Source: Candidatus Andersenbacteria bacterium RIFCSPHIGHO2_12_FULL_45_11b (GTDB lineage: Bacteria; Patescibacteriota; Andersenbacteria; UBA10190). Taken from it: DNA of 34,604 nucleotides. This document shows, one piece after another, positions 8,695-17,760 of this stretch. How positions within the stretch are numbered: the stretch's first letter is position 1; the number at the start of each line of letters is the position of its first letter. The notes under the pieces were generated by a model that was not told the DNA's origin, did not search any database, and saw only the letters and a list, made by a program, of their open reading frames with translations. The DNA lies in contig MHHS01000006.1 in assembly GCA_001817115.1 (NCBI GenBank), forward strand, positions 1-34,604. Direction: 5' to 3'. Both the position numbers and the translations under genes were made by a program.

Positions 8695-9769
8695 CTAGTT
8701 CCTGTTTCATCGCTGCTATTTCAGGTTTTGCAAAATGTGCTCGAGCAGGTGCAAGCAGAGCAATAATTTCTTGCGCTACTGCAGATTTTAAGTCCATTGG
8801 ATGCACGTCGCCGTTTGCAAACGCCGTTTCTAATTCCTCGTACGATGCAAACGAAATATTTCCGCCGAATTTTTCCTCGCGCTCAATAGCAAAAGGCGTT
8901 GCCCTGTTCCAGAATAAAATGTTCTTCGTCCAATTTAAAATAGGATTCTTCTCTATGTTCTTTTCTTCGCAGAATGCTTTTTTAATTTTTGCGTTAATAC
9001 TTTCAGCGTCATCATGAACAAATACGGCAGAGTCTGGTTTTGATTTGCTCATTTTGTTATCGCCCGTAAGGCTGTCGATCAATGCGTGATGAATTGCTAT
9101 AGGCTTTCCTTGCCCGCCGAAGCCTTGGCGAAGGCTGGGGCTTATTTTATTTGCAACATCGCGCATCACCACGTGCGCCTTCCGCTGGTCCATACTTGCG
9201 TGTGCGATTACAATATCCTGGTAAAAAATATCCGCAACCTGCATCGCTGGATACAGCAGCGTTGCAAGCTCAACATCTTCTCCAGATTCCTTTCCCATAA
9301 TACTGATGCTTCGCTGCATGCGGGCAAGCGTGGTGTTTTTCGCAACCTTCACGACCGTATCCCAGTATTCCATCGCATCTTTTGCATACCACTCACTGGC
9401 CAATCGAAATTCCACAGCGTTACCATCTGCCCCTACTGCCAATAAACACGCTTTCATCGCTTCTGTAAAATACCCCTTCCCGATTTTTGCAGCGGTTTCT
9501 TTTGTGCCGTCCAACTTATTATTAATTGCCGTATGCCAATCTGCCAGCCAAATTGTGCAATGCACCCCCAGCGCCTGCAGATCTTTTATAACAAGCGCCG
9601 ACATAATCCCCTGCCCAATATGCACGTATCCGGAAATTTCAAAGCCGATATAATGGGTTATTTTTTCGCCGGCATCCACCCTAGCAATAAGCGCCTCAAA
9701 TTCTTCCGGCGTAATAATTTCCGCAAGATTAGCCTTGAGTCTATTGATAATTTCTTGTTTTTCTGTCAT
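8669..9769 (-). CDS. tyrS: Tyrosine--tRNA ligase, archaeal/eukaryal type
   Basis: HYIGFEISGYVHIGQG, YPAMQVADIFYQDIVIAHASMDQRKAHV, DNKMSKSKPDS, EEKFGGNISFASYEELETAFANGDVHPMDLKSAVAQEI; C-terminus closely resembles Methanocaldococcus TyrRS as I recall it. Confidence 0.88.
   Translation of the reverse strand: MTEKQEIINRLKANLAEIITPEEFEALIARVDAGEKITHYIGFEISGYVHIGQGIMSALVIKDLQALGVHCTIWLADWHTAINNKLDGTKETAAKIGKGYFTEAMKACLLAVGADGNAVEFRLASEWYAKDAMEYWDTVVKVAKNTTLARMQRSISIMGKESGEDVELATLLYPAMQVADIFYQDIVIAHASMDQRKAHVVMRDVANKISPSLRQGFGGQGKPIAIHHALIDSLTGDNKMSKSKPDSAVFVHDDAESINAKIKKAFCEEKNIEKNPILNWTKNILFWNRATPFAIEREEKFGGNISFASYEELETAFANGDVHPMDLKSAVAQEIIALLAPARAHFAKPEIAAMKQELDDVIAKRG
9110..9142. repeat. Palindromic element, family B, in frame inside tyrS (peptide SPSLRQGFGGQG)
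   Basis: TTGCCCGCCGAAGCCTTGGCGAAGGCTGGGG; related sequence at ~3885-3912. Confidence 0.7.
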
Positions 9770-9812
9770 ACATTCATAGTATACGAAACGCTGGCAGATG
9801 CCAGTTTTGTAT

Positions 9813-9884
9813 GCCAGCTTAGCTCAGTGGTAGAGCAACTGTTTTGTAAACAGAAGATCGTCGGTTCGATTCCGACAGCTGGCT
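9813..9884 (+). tRNA. tRNA-Thr (TGT)
   Basis: Acceptor GCCAGCT/AGCTGGC, loop TTTGTAA. Confidence 0.88.
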
Positions 9885-9885
9885 C

Positions 9886-9905
9886 AAAATTGCATAAGCA
9901 ATTTT
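9886..9905 (+). terminator. Hairpin/terminator after tRNA-Thr
   Basis: AAAATTGC-ATAA-GCAATTTT perfect inverted repeat. Confidence 0.55.
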
Positions 9906-9978
9906 GCCCCGCATAGCTTTAGCGACGTGGGGCCGGAAATTGGACTGTTCGTTAGGCAATTTACAGAAGGATGTGCCC

Positions 9979-10479
9979 ATGACAGGATTAGTTGAAGCAG
10001 CACCTGCAATGAGGAATGCGGAGTATTGGACCCCTGACTTAATCAAGAAAATGGAGGGTGCAACGACCTTTAGCGAGCTCGCAGATGTTGCCCTCACGGT
10101 GCAATGGCGTATGCGAAACCGTTTGGTAGAACGCAATATTCCACCCCATATCGCTCAAGTATGCGGCCCCATTTCGACGGGCGGAACCGGGAATAGAGCT
10201 TTGAATCTTCAGCGTTTTGATTCGGCGATCGATATGCTCGTGGGCGATGGGGTTGCCGTTTTTGACCAGATGCCATTTGAAGATCATTTTGACCGCATCA
10301 CACAGATTCATGGTCTCGGATTTCGAGAATTGCTCCTCCCTGCGTTTTACGGGACTTTATTCGCAAAGGGATACATTATGATTTTGTATTTCTTGCCGGA
10401 TTGGGAAACGTCGCAAGGCGCAACGTGGGAACGCAACATTGCAAAGTACCTGAGCAATATTGCTATCATTGACCTGTAA
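9979..10479 (+). CDS. Hypothetical protein (MTGLVEAAPAMRNAEYWTPDLI..., contains CGPISTGG)
   Basis: ORF with SD AGAAGG before ATG at 9979; no family recognised. Confidence 0.6.
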   Translation: MTGLVEAAPAMRNAEYWTPDLIKKMEGATTFSELADVALTVQWRMRNRLVERNIPPHIAQVCGPISTGGTGNRALNLQRFDSAIDMLVGDGVAVFDQMPFEDHFDRITQIHGLGFRELLLPAFYGTLFAKGYIMILYFLPDWETSQGATWERNIAKYLSNIAIIDL

Positions 10480-10577
10480 GCAAAACCACCAAAGCCGTAT
10501 CGGACACTTCCGGTACGGCTTTATTCTTTGCGTGTTCTTGTCATTCAGGGCATTTTCAACCATACTATCCAACATAT

Positions 10578-10648
10578 CCGGGGATGGCAGATCGGCTATG
10601 CAAGGGACTGTAAATCCCTCTAGATAGGTTCAACTCCTATTCCCCGGA
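10578..10648 (+). tRNA. tRNA-Tyr (GTA), short variable loop, C1:G72
   Basis: Acceptor CCGGGGA/TCCCCGG, anticodon stem-loop AGGGA-CTGTAAA-TCCCT, T-arm ATAGG-TTCAACT-CCTAT, ~4-nt variable loop (CTAG). Confidence 0.85.
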
Positions 10649-10712
10649 CCGCGTAAAATCTTGCCTTGGGCAAGATCACGCGGCAGGCCATGCAATTGGA
10701 CTGTCGCATGAA

Positions 10713-10740
10713 AATACCTCGTCTCAACGAGGTATTTTTT
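10713..10740 (+). terminator. Rho-independent terminator
   Basis: AATACCTCGT-CTCA-ACGAGGTATTTTTT. Confidence 0.85.
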
Positions 10741-10799
10741 ACGCGAGCCACGTGATGCGGCTTTGCCGCATTTTACGTGGCAGCGATATACTTCCTTGT

Positions 10800-11060
10800 A
10801 TGTATTGGGTTTATATTCTTAAGAGCGCTGATGGAACTTGGTATATCGGGCAAACTATAAATCTCAAAAAACGAATCAGGGAGCATAAGAATGGATACGG
10901 ATCTGAAACAACTCGTAAAAAATCGGAATGGAAATGCATATATTGCGAAGGTTATTTAAACCATAAAGATGCTATTGGTCGTGAACGATATTTAAAAAGT
11001 GGCGCGGGAAGACGGTTTCTCAACAAGCAGCTTGCTCATTATTTAGTCGAGAATTTATGA
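10800..11060 (+). CDS. GIY-YIG nuclease family protein
   Basis: MYWVYILKSADGTWYIGQTINLKKRIREHKNGYG... Confidence 0.88.
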   Translation: MYWVYILKSADGTWYIGQTINLKKRIREHKNGYGSETTRKKSEWKCIYCEGYLNHKDAIGRERYLKSGAGRRFLNKQLAHYLVENL

Positions 11061-11099
11061 AGCTATATCAAAGTATCTGGCATCTTCACTCCCGTATAG

Positions 11100-11360
11100 C
11101 TATTCCTTACGAAGTCCTCGTGCCAAACCTGCACCAAGGAAAGACGCAACAAAAATAATCGGCAGCGATATTAGCCCCGCCATCCATCCAGCAGTTATGA
11201 ATACCAGGATCAGGCTGACAAATCCTGTAATTTTTGCTGCGAAATCAAGCTTGCCCGTCCCTTTAATAACCAATATATGGGATGTAGCCCAAGATGTAGC
11301 AGAGATTACAAGAAAAATAACTCCAGCCGTTGAATATAAGTCTTGAAGAAATTGAATCAT
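11100..11360 (-). CDS. Small membrane protein, hypothetical
   Basis: 86 aa, three predicted hydrophobic segments. Confidence 0.5.
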   Translation of the reverse strand: MIQFLQDLYSTAGVIFLVISATSWATSHILVIKGTGKLDFAAKITGFVSLILVFITAGWMAGLISLPIIFVASFLGAGLARGLRKE

Positions 11361-11420
11361 TGTTGCCTTGGGATTATAAAAAGGTCAGGTACCTTCGCTT
11401 TTTCATAACTTTTAAGTCTT

Positions 11421-11630
11421 TTACTCAATCGTAATAAGGTGTATATCCGAGCTAGGAACACCGTGAATAATCGGATCGTCGTATCCTTTCTTTTTCGCAT
11501 CTGTCATTACATCCCGAAGAACAGTCCCGTGAGATATCACTCTGTGGGTTTCTTCTTCTAGCGCAAGCCACTCACCCCTATATTTCCCTTCATCAATAGG
11601 AGGCATTTGGATTATTTTTTCTTGTTGCAT
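11421..11630 (-). CDS. Small DUF5678-like protein
   Basis: KYRGEWLALEEETHRVISHGTVLRDVMTDAKKKGYDDPIIHGVPSSD. Confidence 0.5.
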   Translation of the reverse strand: MQQEKIIQMPPIDEGKYRGEWLALEEETHRVISHGTVLRDVMTDAKKKGYDDPIIHGVPSSDIHLITIE

Positions 11631-11722
11631 GCTTTCATTATACCCTCAAACTATTCGATCAGCTATAATAGTTTTGCGCTCCTTATTGATTCCAACATGT
11701 TCCGACTCACTGGACCACGTAT

Positions 11723-12133
11723 TTAAGATTGCTCTTCGAGCCACGCTAAGGCTTCTGCCTCATCTTGAAACCACTGCGTGGGAGATTTTCGATTCACGAC
11801 GTGGGAAAAAATTCCTGTCATAAGTTTCAACCAAGCGCCCAAGCCTACATATGCAATCCGGCCGGTCTGCGGCATGCCATAGACCCGTTTGTAGAATTTC
11901 CGAGCTTGAGGAGAAATAGATTTTGAACTACTCACACGCGACCCATCAATAATATAATCAAAGATCGCTCCCGGATTAGACATGTAGAGTTCTATTATCA
12001 TCTTTTCAAACTGCTGGGCCTGCTGTGCGCTCAACACAGGATCTTTCTCCAGTTTATAAAACCGCAATGCCATAATTGTCGGTTGAATTTCCTCTAGGAT
12101 GATAGAGTCCCCTACGCTCGCCTTTTTGTGCAT
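11723..12133 (-). CDS. Hypothetical protein, possible STAS/SpoIIAA-like
   Basis: C-terminal SPTQWFQDEAEALAWLEEQ pattern. Confidence 0.5.
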   Translation of the reverse strand: MHKKASVGDSIILEEIQPTIMALRFYKLEKDPVLSAQQAQQFEKMIIELYMSNPGAIFDYIIDGSRVSSSKSISPQARKFYKRVYGMPQTGRIAYVGLGAWLKLMTGIFSHVVNRKSPTQWFQDEAEALAWLEEQS

Positions 12134-12165
12134 GCCTATACTATGCTCCTTTTTCTGATAAGAAA

Positions 12166-12200
12166 AAACAGGCGGGTACTTTGCAGTAACCGCCTGCCGT
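12166..12200 (-). terminator. Terminator-like hairpin downstream of 12202-12570
   Basis: Minus: GGCAGGCGGTTACTGCAAAGTACCCGCCTGTTTTTT. Confidence 0.7.
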
Positions 12201-12201
12201 A

Positions 12202-12570
12202 TTATTTCCCGAAATGCGCATCGAAGATCATGTGCAGGCCCTCGACCGGATTCCCTTTATCCGCAAAAACAATCGTCCATTCTCGCGCATCAGGTCCGCA
12301 CGTCATTTTTTCAATCACTCCAAGCAACTCTTTCTGCAATGCAAGAAATTCTAGAAGCGCGGAAATGAGCGCAAACCTGCGGCTGTGTAAACGTTCAAAT
12401 TCTTCTCTGTTGTAAAGAATCACTGCCCCATCATCGCCATTATGGTCTAATCTAATGGCAAGCTCCGCTGGGGGCAATCTGTCAGCAGCATTCATCAAGA
12501 TGACATACACTTGCCCGACAATCGGGTCGGACATGTCAGGATCATACCGTCTGCCATTATTTGGGGACAC
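12202..12570 (-). CDS. Hypothetical protein (122 aa)
   Basis: ORF followed by a terminator-like hairpin. Confidence 0.5.
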   Translation of the reverse strand: MSPNNGRRYDPDMSDPIVGQVYVILMNAADRLPPAELAIRLDHNGDDGAVILYNREEFERLHSRRFALISALLEFLALQKELLGVIEKMTCGPDAREWTIVFADKGNPVEGLHMIFDAHFGK

Positions 12571-12650
12571 TCCATTCTCCTCAATATGCGGTTGCCAAGG
12601 AACAAGATGCTCTTAAACGCTTTAGCATCATATCGGATTACTACAAAAAA

Positions 12651-14906
12651 TCAATCCCCACGCACCTGATACACAAACACTTTCGAGTCGCCATTTTTAG
12701 TGGTATACGTTTTTGTATTTGCGAATAATTCCGGATGCTCGCGGACAATTTGCCACTGCGGCTTTCGATCTCGTTCAAACAAATATTGCATATTGTTTTG
12801 TTTGATAAATTGCAGCTCTTGATCTGCCAAGTTATTTGAACCGCTTGGTTTAAAAACAAATAAATCGGACCTCGGAATATACATTGCTACGTCAAGCTCT
12901 TCGAGGTCCGGAGCGCCAATGCGCATATGCGATGCGCGCAGATCTCGAAGAGCTCCAAGCATCACATGATTGTCCTGTGCTTGATTGTTATATTTTTCTG
13001 CGCGCTTATCTAGCACATTCCTACTATCGACAAGGAAAAAGATTGCTGCCGCTGCCATGATTGCCATTACTGCAAATTGCACTATTTTTTTCTTTGATGG
13101 AATCAGCGTATGAATGCCATATGCTAAAAAGAGATATAGAAATGGAATCGTTGGAAGAAAGTATCTTGTTTTGGGCAACACCCATATAATGACGGCTATT
13201 TGCGTTGCAATCGCAAGGAGCATTGCGAACGCATCGACTGGCCTCTTTTTTACAAATAATACGATACCGATGCCTGTTAAAATATACAGCATTGCAACTA
13301 TCAAGAATTTGTTTAACTCATTATTCATTGCGAGGAAAAAGAGAAATGCGCCCGCGCTCAACGCGCCTATAGCACTAAATAGATATGAATGCCTGCGCGG
13401 GAGTGCGTACTGCAATATAATAACCGCAAATCCGCTTGCCAAACCGATGCCAAGCCACTGCGCAATGTTCATGTTCTCTCCTTTCCACACCCATACATTA
13501 GTAAAGAATTCGTACGAACGTTCAATATTGAGCTCAAGCTGCTCATCCCAAATCGAATGCACTAAAAATAAGCCGTCATCATTTGCAATATCTTGCGGAG
13601 TTCGAATACCGGATTTGCCCGACCACAGCAATGATGATAGCGGAAGCGCCATGAGTAGCCCGGCCAGCACAACAGGCCAGATCATTTTTTTCCATGGAAT
13701 CCGGTAGCGTACCCATGCTGCCGGCAAGAGCACTGCGCCAACTAACGCACCTTCAAAGCGCGTAAGCATGGTAAGGCCAGCACTTGCTGCAAGCACCCAC
13801 AGCCACCGCTGTGATCGCGCAATCTGCAAATATGCATATACGGAAAAAAGAATTAAAAGCGTAAACAGCGTCATTGCAAGGCCGCTTGGCGCTTCCCATA
13901 TAAGCTCTTCGCTGCAGGCCGTAAGAACGCCGGCCATCAGCGCAATGCCCAAGGGCATTCCCATTCTTCGCCCAACAAGCGGAACCAACCCTGCTGTAAG
14001 CGCAGCTGCAACAATACCAACCCAGCGCGACCACACCAGAGGATCGGACGTAAGAAAACCTGGAATCAAAAGGAGTGAATACAATATTCCTTTTCTTGGA
14101 TCTGCTGCAAACGGGTCTCCGCCATGCAAAAGCGCGTACCCTTTCGACATATAATTAAATGCGTCTCCGCCAAACACACCCTGAATTTTTTCAACATATG
14201 GAGCGCGCACTATAAGGGCAATAATAAAAATAGCGAGTACAGAAATTACAAGATGCGCACTGGCGAACCTTTTGATTCTCATGCTCATCAAGGCGAATAG
14301 CACGCCCGCCCCCGCAACTCCTTGCACAACAAGAAACATCGTTGCGCGCATGCTCGTTGCATTCACCTGCCCCCACACAAGAATTGCGCGCCACACCGGT
14401 AAACGCTCTATAGCACGAAAAGCGATGTCGCCATATGAAGTAGTGCCGTCTACTACCATATTGCCCATGTCATATAACGTAGAATCCGGCTGAACGCGAA
14501 GCAATATTGCATTATCTATAGATGTTCCCGCTTCGGTTGTAAACGTAACGGTGTCTGTACCTTTCGGCAGCGACTTTTTAAACGGAATAGAAATCCACTG
14601 ATCGTTCGAAGTGAGCGACAGGGAAACTTCTCCAAGCCTGGTGCCGCGCGCATCGCTGGCAATAAGCAGCGCCATGCGCGCGCTATTTGCGCGCACAACA
14701 ACATCTATTCCCTTTATCCGATAATAGTCATGAACAAATACTTGCCCCACCGAATGATTGTCGTAGATACGCCGAATGTATTTCTCATCTTCTTTCGGCG
14801 GATTTTGCACGCGCACTACAAGCACTGGAAACAACATGATACCAAGCAGCAGCACAAGTCCGCCTACGAAGATGTACTCGGCAGCAAAATGATTAATGCG
14901 AATCAT
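12651..14906 (-). CDS. Multi-TM glycosyltransferase family 39/PMT-like protein
   Basis: RAPYVEKIQGVFGGDAFNYMSKGYALLHGGDPFAADPRKG plus many TM segments. Confidence 0.7.
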   Translation of the reverse strand: MIRINHFAAEYIFVGGLVLLLGIMLFPVLVVRVQNPPKEDEKYIRRIYDNHSVGQVFVHDYYRIKGIDVVVRANSARMALLIASDARGTRLGEVSLSLTSNDQWISIPFKKSLPKGTDTVTFTTEAGTSIDNAILLRVQPDSTLYDMGNMVVDGTTSYGDIAFRAIERLPVWRAILVWGQVNATSMRATMFLVVQGVAGAGVLFALMSMRIKRFASAHLVISVLAIFIIALIVRAPYVEKIQGVFGGDAFNYMSKGYALLHGGDPFAADPRKGILYSLLLIPGFLTSDPLVWSRWVGIVAAALTAGLVPLVGRRMGMPLGIALMAGVLTACSEELIWEAPSGLAMTLFTLLILFSVYAYLQIARSQRWLWVLAASAGLTMLTRFEGALVGAVLLPAAWVRYRIPWKKMIWPVVLAGLLMALPLSSLLWSGKSGIRTPQDIANDDGLFLVHSIWDEQLELNIERSYEFFTNVWVWKGENMNIAQWLGIGLASGFAVIILQYALPRRHSYLFSAIGALSAGAFLFFLAMNNELNKFLIVAMLYILTGIGIVLFVKKRPVDAFAMLLAIATQIAVIIWVLPKTRYFLPTIPFLYLFLAYGIHTLIPSKKKIVQFAVMAIMAAAAIFFLVDSRNVLDKRAEKYNNQAQDNHVMLGALRDLRASHMRIGAPDLEELDVAMYIPRSDLFVFKPSGSNNLADQELQFIKQNNMQYLFERDRKPQWQIVREHPELFANTKTYTTKNGDSKVFVYQVRGD

Positions 14907-14950
14907 ATGACTGAAATGCTATACCCTGCAGGCTGGTGCGAAATGCAAAT

Positions 14951-15988
14951 TTACACTTTCTGCTTCAGCGCTTCCAACTCTTCCATCACGCCCTTAACGA
15001 CAACTTTGTTATCCATTCTTCGCGCAATAAAAAGCAAATCTTCTCGAATGCCAATATGTTCCGGATCATTATCGCGCGCGCGCTGAAGCGCTTGCATCGC
15101 CATCGTAAACTTCCCCGCATGCAGTGCGGCATGGCCGAGCTGCGCATGGGCATCCACTTCTTCGTTATTCATCTTTAATACCTGCTGAAAGATTTCTACG
15201 GCTTCATCCCATGCACCCTTCCCTATCGCCGCTTTGCCAAGCAGCATATATGCCTTCGTATCAGATGCATGCTTCATAATGTACGGCACTAAAATGTCTT
15301 CCGCAGAATCAAAATCATTTTCGCCAATAACGCGCTCTGCTTTTTCTAGCTCCGTTTCCTCTTTCTGCCGCTGCATAATCTGCGATACGATTCCTCGCTT
15401 TTGCTCGCGAACGGGCTCCTGATGCACAAGCCGAATCACTGGAGTTGGCGTTGCTTGCTTGCCTTCTTTTTTGAGCATTGCTTGAATCCCATCTTTCATA
15501 TTGGGTGTTCTCGTGGAAATCTCTTTTCGCAATGCAGAAAATCCTTGCTTGCCTTTTTCCGTGAATGCCTCAAATTTTTCTCGAATACTTACTTCCGGCA
15601 GCTGAATTCCTTTCATCACTGATTTTAACCCAGCTTTTACTGTTGGCTTGGCATGTTGAGAATCTGGAGCCTGCATATTTTCTTCTTTCTTTGCTGCAAT
15701 ATTCGCTTTGCGCGCAGCAAGACTTGCCTGTATCGCAGGAATAATTCCCATAACGCCTGTTTTAAGCGCCGCAATTGCATGAAATAAACGATTCTTCACA
15801 ATGCGAACACTTCCCTTGGTCGGTCCGATCAGCGATTCTGCATGCACAGGAGCATCCGATAAGGCATGCGCCGCAATCTCTTGCGAAACTTCGTGAGCAC
15901 GCATTTTAACCATGGCACGAGCGATAAGCACGATAATCCCGCCGAGAGAAAAGAGTAACAGTAATGGCGGTAAAATATCGTATAGCAT
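14951..15988 (-). CDS. TPR-repeat membrane protein
   Basis: MLYDILPPLLLLFSLGGIIVLIAR...; AYMLLGKAAIGKGAWDEAVEIFQQVLKMNNEEVDAHAQLGHAALHAGKF. Confidence 0.7.
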   Translation of the reverse strand: MLYDILPPLLLLFSLGGIIVLIARAMVKMRAHEVSQEIAAHALSDAPVHAESLIGPTKGSVRIVKNRLFHAIAALKTGVMGIIPAIQASLAARKANIAAKKEENMQAPDSQHAKPTVKAGLKSVMKGIQLPEVSIREKFEAFTEKGKQGFSALRKEISTRTPNMKDGIQAMLKKEGKQATPTPVIRLVHQEPVREQKRGIVSQIMQRQKEETELEKAERVIGENDFDSAEDILVPYIMKHASDTKAYMLLGKAAIGKGAWDEAVEIFQQVLKMNNEEVDAHAQLGHAALHAGKFTMAMQALQRARDNDPEHIGIREDLLFIARRMDNKVVVKGVMEELEALKQKV

Positions 15989-16061
15989 GGAGGTTACAGT
16001 TATCGTACCAAGTCTGCAGCCCCTCGCCAAGGGGGCTTCATGCTATTTTTGTTCAATTTTA

Positions 16062-16649
16062 CTAGATGGAGATCTTTTTGAACTCCTGAACAGAGATATT
16101 TTCCCCCAGCTCCGCGACCGCTCCGGCAATAAGCTGCTCAATTGTCATTTTGGGGTCTTTTACGTATACCTGCGTCAACAGCGCCCGCTCTTCTCGAAAT
16201 TTCTTCATTTTGCCATCAATAATCTTACCGATCATGTCTGCCGGCTTACCCTCTTTTGCTAATTGAGTTTTTGCAAATTCCTTTTCTGCTTCCACGTCAG
16301 TATCCGATACTTCCTCCGGCTTTACGACTAGAGGGTCTGAAGCGGCGATATGCATTGCAATATTGCGAGCAAGCTCCTGAAACTTCTCGTTGCGCGCAAC
16401 AAAATCTGTTTCGCACAGCAGCGCAACTAACACTGCCATCTTCTTGTTCCCATGCACATAGGTAGCAACCGCGCCTTCTTTTGTTTCTCGGACAGATTTC
16501 TTAGCAACAGTAGCTTTGCCTTTTTCTCGCAGCCATAAAATAGCCTTTTCCACATCTCCGTTCGATGCTTCTAATGCCTGCTTTGCATCAACAACGCCTG
16601 CGCCCGTTCGGCCGCGTAAATCCTTTATTTGCTCCATTGTAATTGCCAT
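16062..16649 (-). CDS. tsf: Translation elongation factor Ts
   Basis: MAITMEQIKDLRGRTGAGVVDAKQALEASNGDVEKAILWLREKG; adjacent to rpsB. Confidence 0.95.
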   Translation of the reverse strand: MAITMEQIKDLRGRTGAGVVDAKQALEASNGDVEKAILWLREKGKATVAKKSVRETKEGAVATYVHGNKKMAVLVALLCETDFVARNEKFQELARNIAMHIAASDPLVVKPEEVSDTDVEAEKEFAKTQLAKEGKPADMIGKIIDGKMKKFREERALLTQVYVKDPKMTIEQLIAGAVAELGENISVQEFKKISI

Positions 16650-16650
16650 A

Positions 16651-17376
16651 TTATTTTGTTGCGCCTCGCGCTGCCATAACTGCCTTTGCAATAACGCTCG
16701 TTACCAGTTCGAGCGAGCGAATTGCATCATCATTTGCCGGAATCGGCATCGTAACGCTCGAAGGGTCTGCGTTCGTATCAGTAATTCCAATAACTGGGAT
16801 CCCCATGCGGATAGCTTCCCGTACTGCGATGCGTTCATCGTGAGCTCCGGCTACAAACAGTGCTGCGGGAAGAGATCGCAAATTCTTCATGCCTTCCAAC
16901 ACGCTTTCCAGCCGCTCAATTTCTTTTTGGCGTACTGCGCGCTCTTTCTTCGTAAGCCGGATGAGCGACTTATCATCTTCCGTTCGCTTTAATTCCTGAA
17001 GCTTTTCGATGCTTTTCAGGATCGTAGTGAAGTTCGTAAGCGTTCCCCCAAGCCATCGACGAGTGATATATGGCATCTTTGCCTCTTCTGCATACTTCTG
17101 GATAATTGGCCGTGCCTGGCGCTTCGTTCCCACAAAGAGAATTTCAGCATGCGGCTTTTGCGCTATTTCATACGCAAACTGCGCAGCCTTCAGCAATCCT
17201 TCGTGCGTATAATTCAAATCGATAATTGCAACCTTATTGCGATGCATGTAAATAAATTGTTCCATTTTCGGGTTTCTTTTGCTCTTTTCGTGCCCAAAAT
17301 GCACGCCGGCTTCCAGCATCGCCACCACATCAGGAACGAGCTTTGTAACTGGTGAATCTTGTAATTGAGTAGACAT
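16651..17376 (-). CDS. rpsB: 30S ribosomal protein S2
   Basis: MLEAGVHFGHEKSKRNPKMEQFIYMHRNKVAIIDL... Confidence 0.95.
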   Translation of the reverse strand: MSTQLQDSPVTKLVPDVVAMLEAGVHFGHEKSKRNPKMEQFIYMHRNKVAIIDLNYTHEGLLKAAQFAYEIAQKPHAEILFVGTKRQARPIIQKYAEEAKMPYITRRWLGGTLTNFTTILKSIEKLQELKRTEDDKSLIRLTKKERAVRQKEIERLESVLEGMKNLRSLPAALFVAGAHDERIAVREAIRMGIPVIGITDTNADPSSVTMPIPANDDAIRSLELVTSVIAKAVMAARGATK

Positions 17377-17399
17377 AGGATAGATGATAGAAGAAATGC

Positions 17400-17428
17400 T
17401 TGCAAAAATCAAGTAAAAAACCTATACT
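17400..17428 (+). promoter_or_regulatory. Promoter for rpmE
   Basis: TTGCAA-17 bp-TATACT, ATG at 17440. Confidence 0.65.
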
Positions 17429-17439
17429 CATGAAATCCT

Positions 17440-17733
17440 ATGAAAACCGATATCCATCCAGCTTACAATACCGAAGTAACCGTCACATGCGCGTGTGGCA
17501 ATACATTTGTGACCGGTTCGACACAAACTGCAATTTCCGTTGAAGTGTGCTCTGCATGCCACCCGTTCTACACCGGCAAACAAAAGCTCGTTGACGTAGC
17601 AGGCCGAGTGGATAAGTTCAAGAAACGCTTAGAAGAAGCTGGCGCTATTGCCGAACGGAAAAAGCAAGTAAAAGCTAAAACTTCTGCCAAAAAAACTGCA
17701 AAAAAAGACGACACTATTCGTATTTCTAAGTAA
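17440..17733 (+). CDS. rpmE: 50S ribosomal protein L31
   Basis: [55 protein letters not shown]. Confidence 0.94.
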   Translation: MKTDIHPAYNTEVTVTCACGNTFVTGSTQTAISVEVCSACHPFYTGKQKLVDVAGRVDKFKKRLEEAGAIAERKKQVKAKTSAKKTAKKDDTIRISK

Positions 17734-17760
17734 GGGTAAGGCGATCAGATCGCTAACGAA

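Noticed and set aside
10752-11060. GIY-YIG ORF as homing endonuclease of a mobile intron
   Set aside because: Small stand-alone GIY-YIG protein; no intron or split gene nearby
12651-14906. GT39-like protein as a DGR-linked surface modifier
   Set aside because: No evidence of linkage beyond proximity
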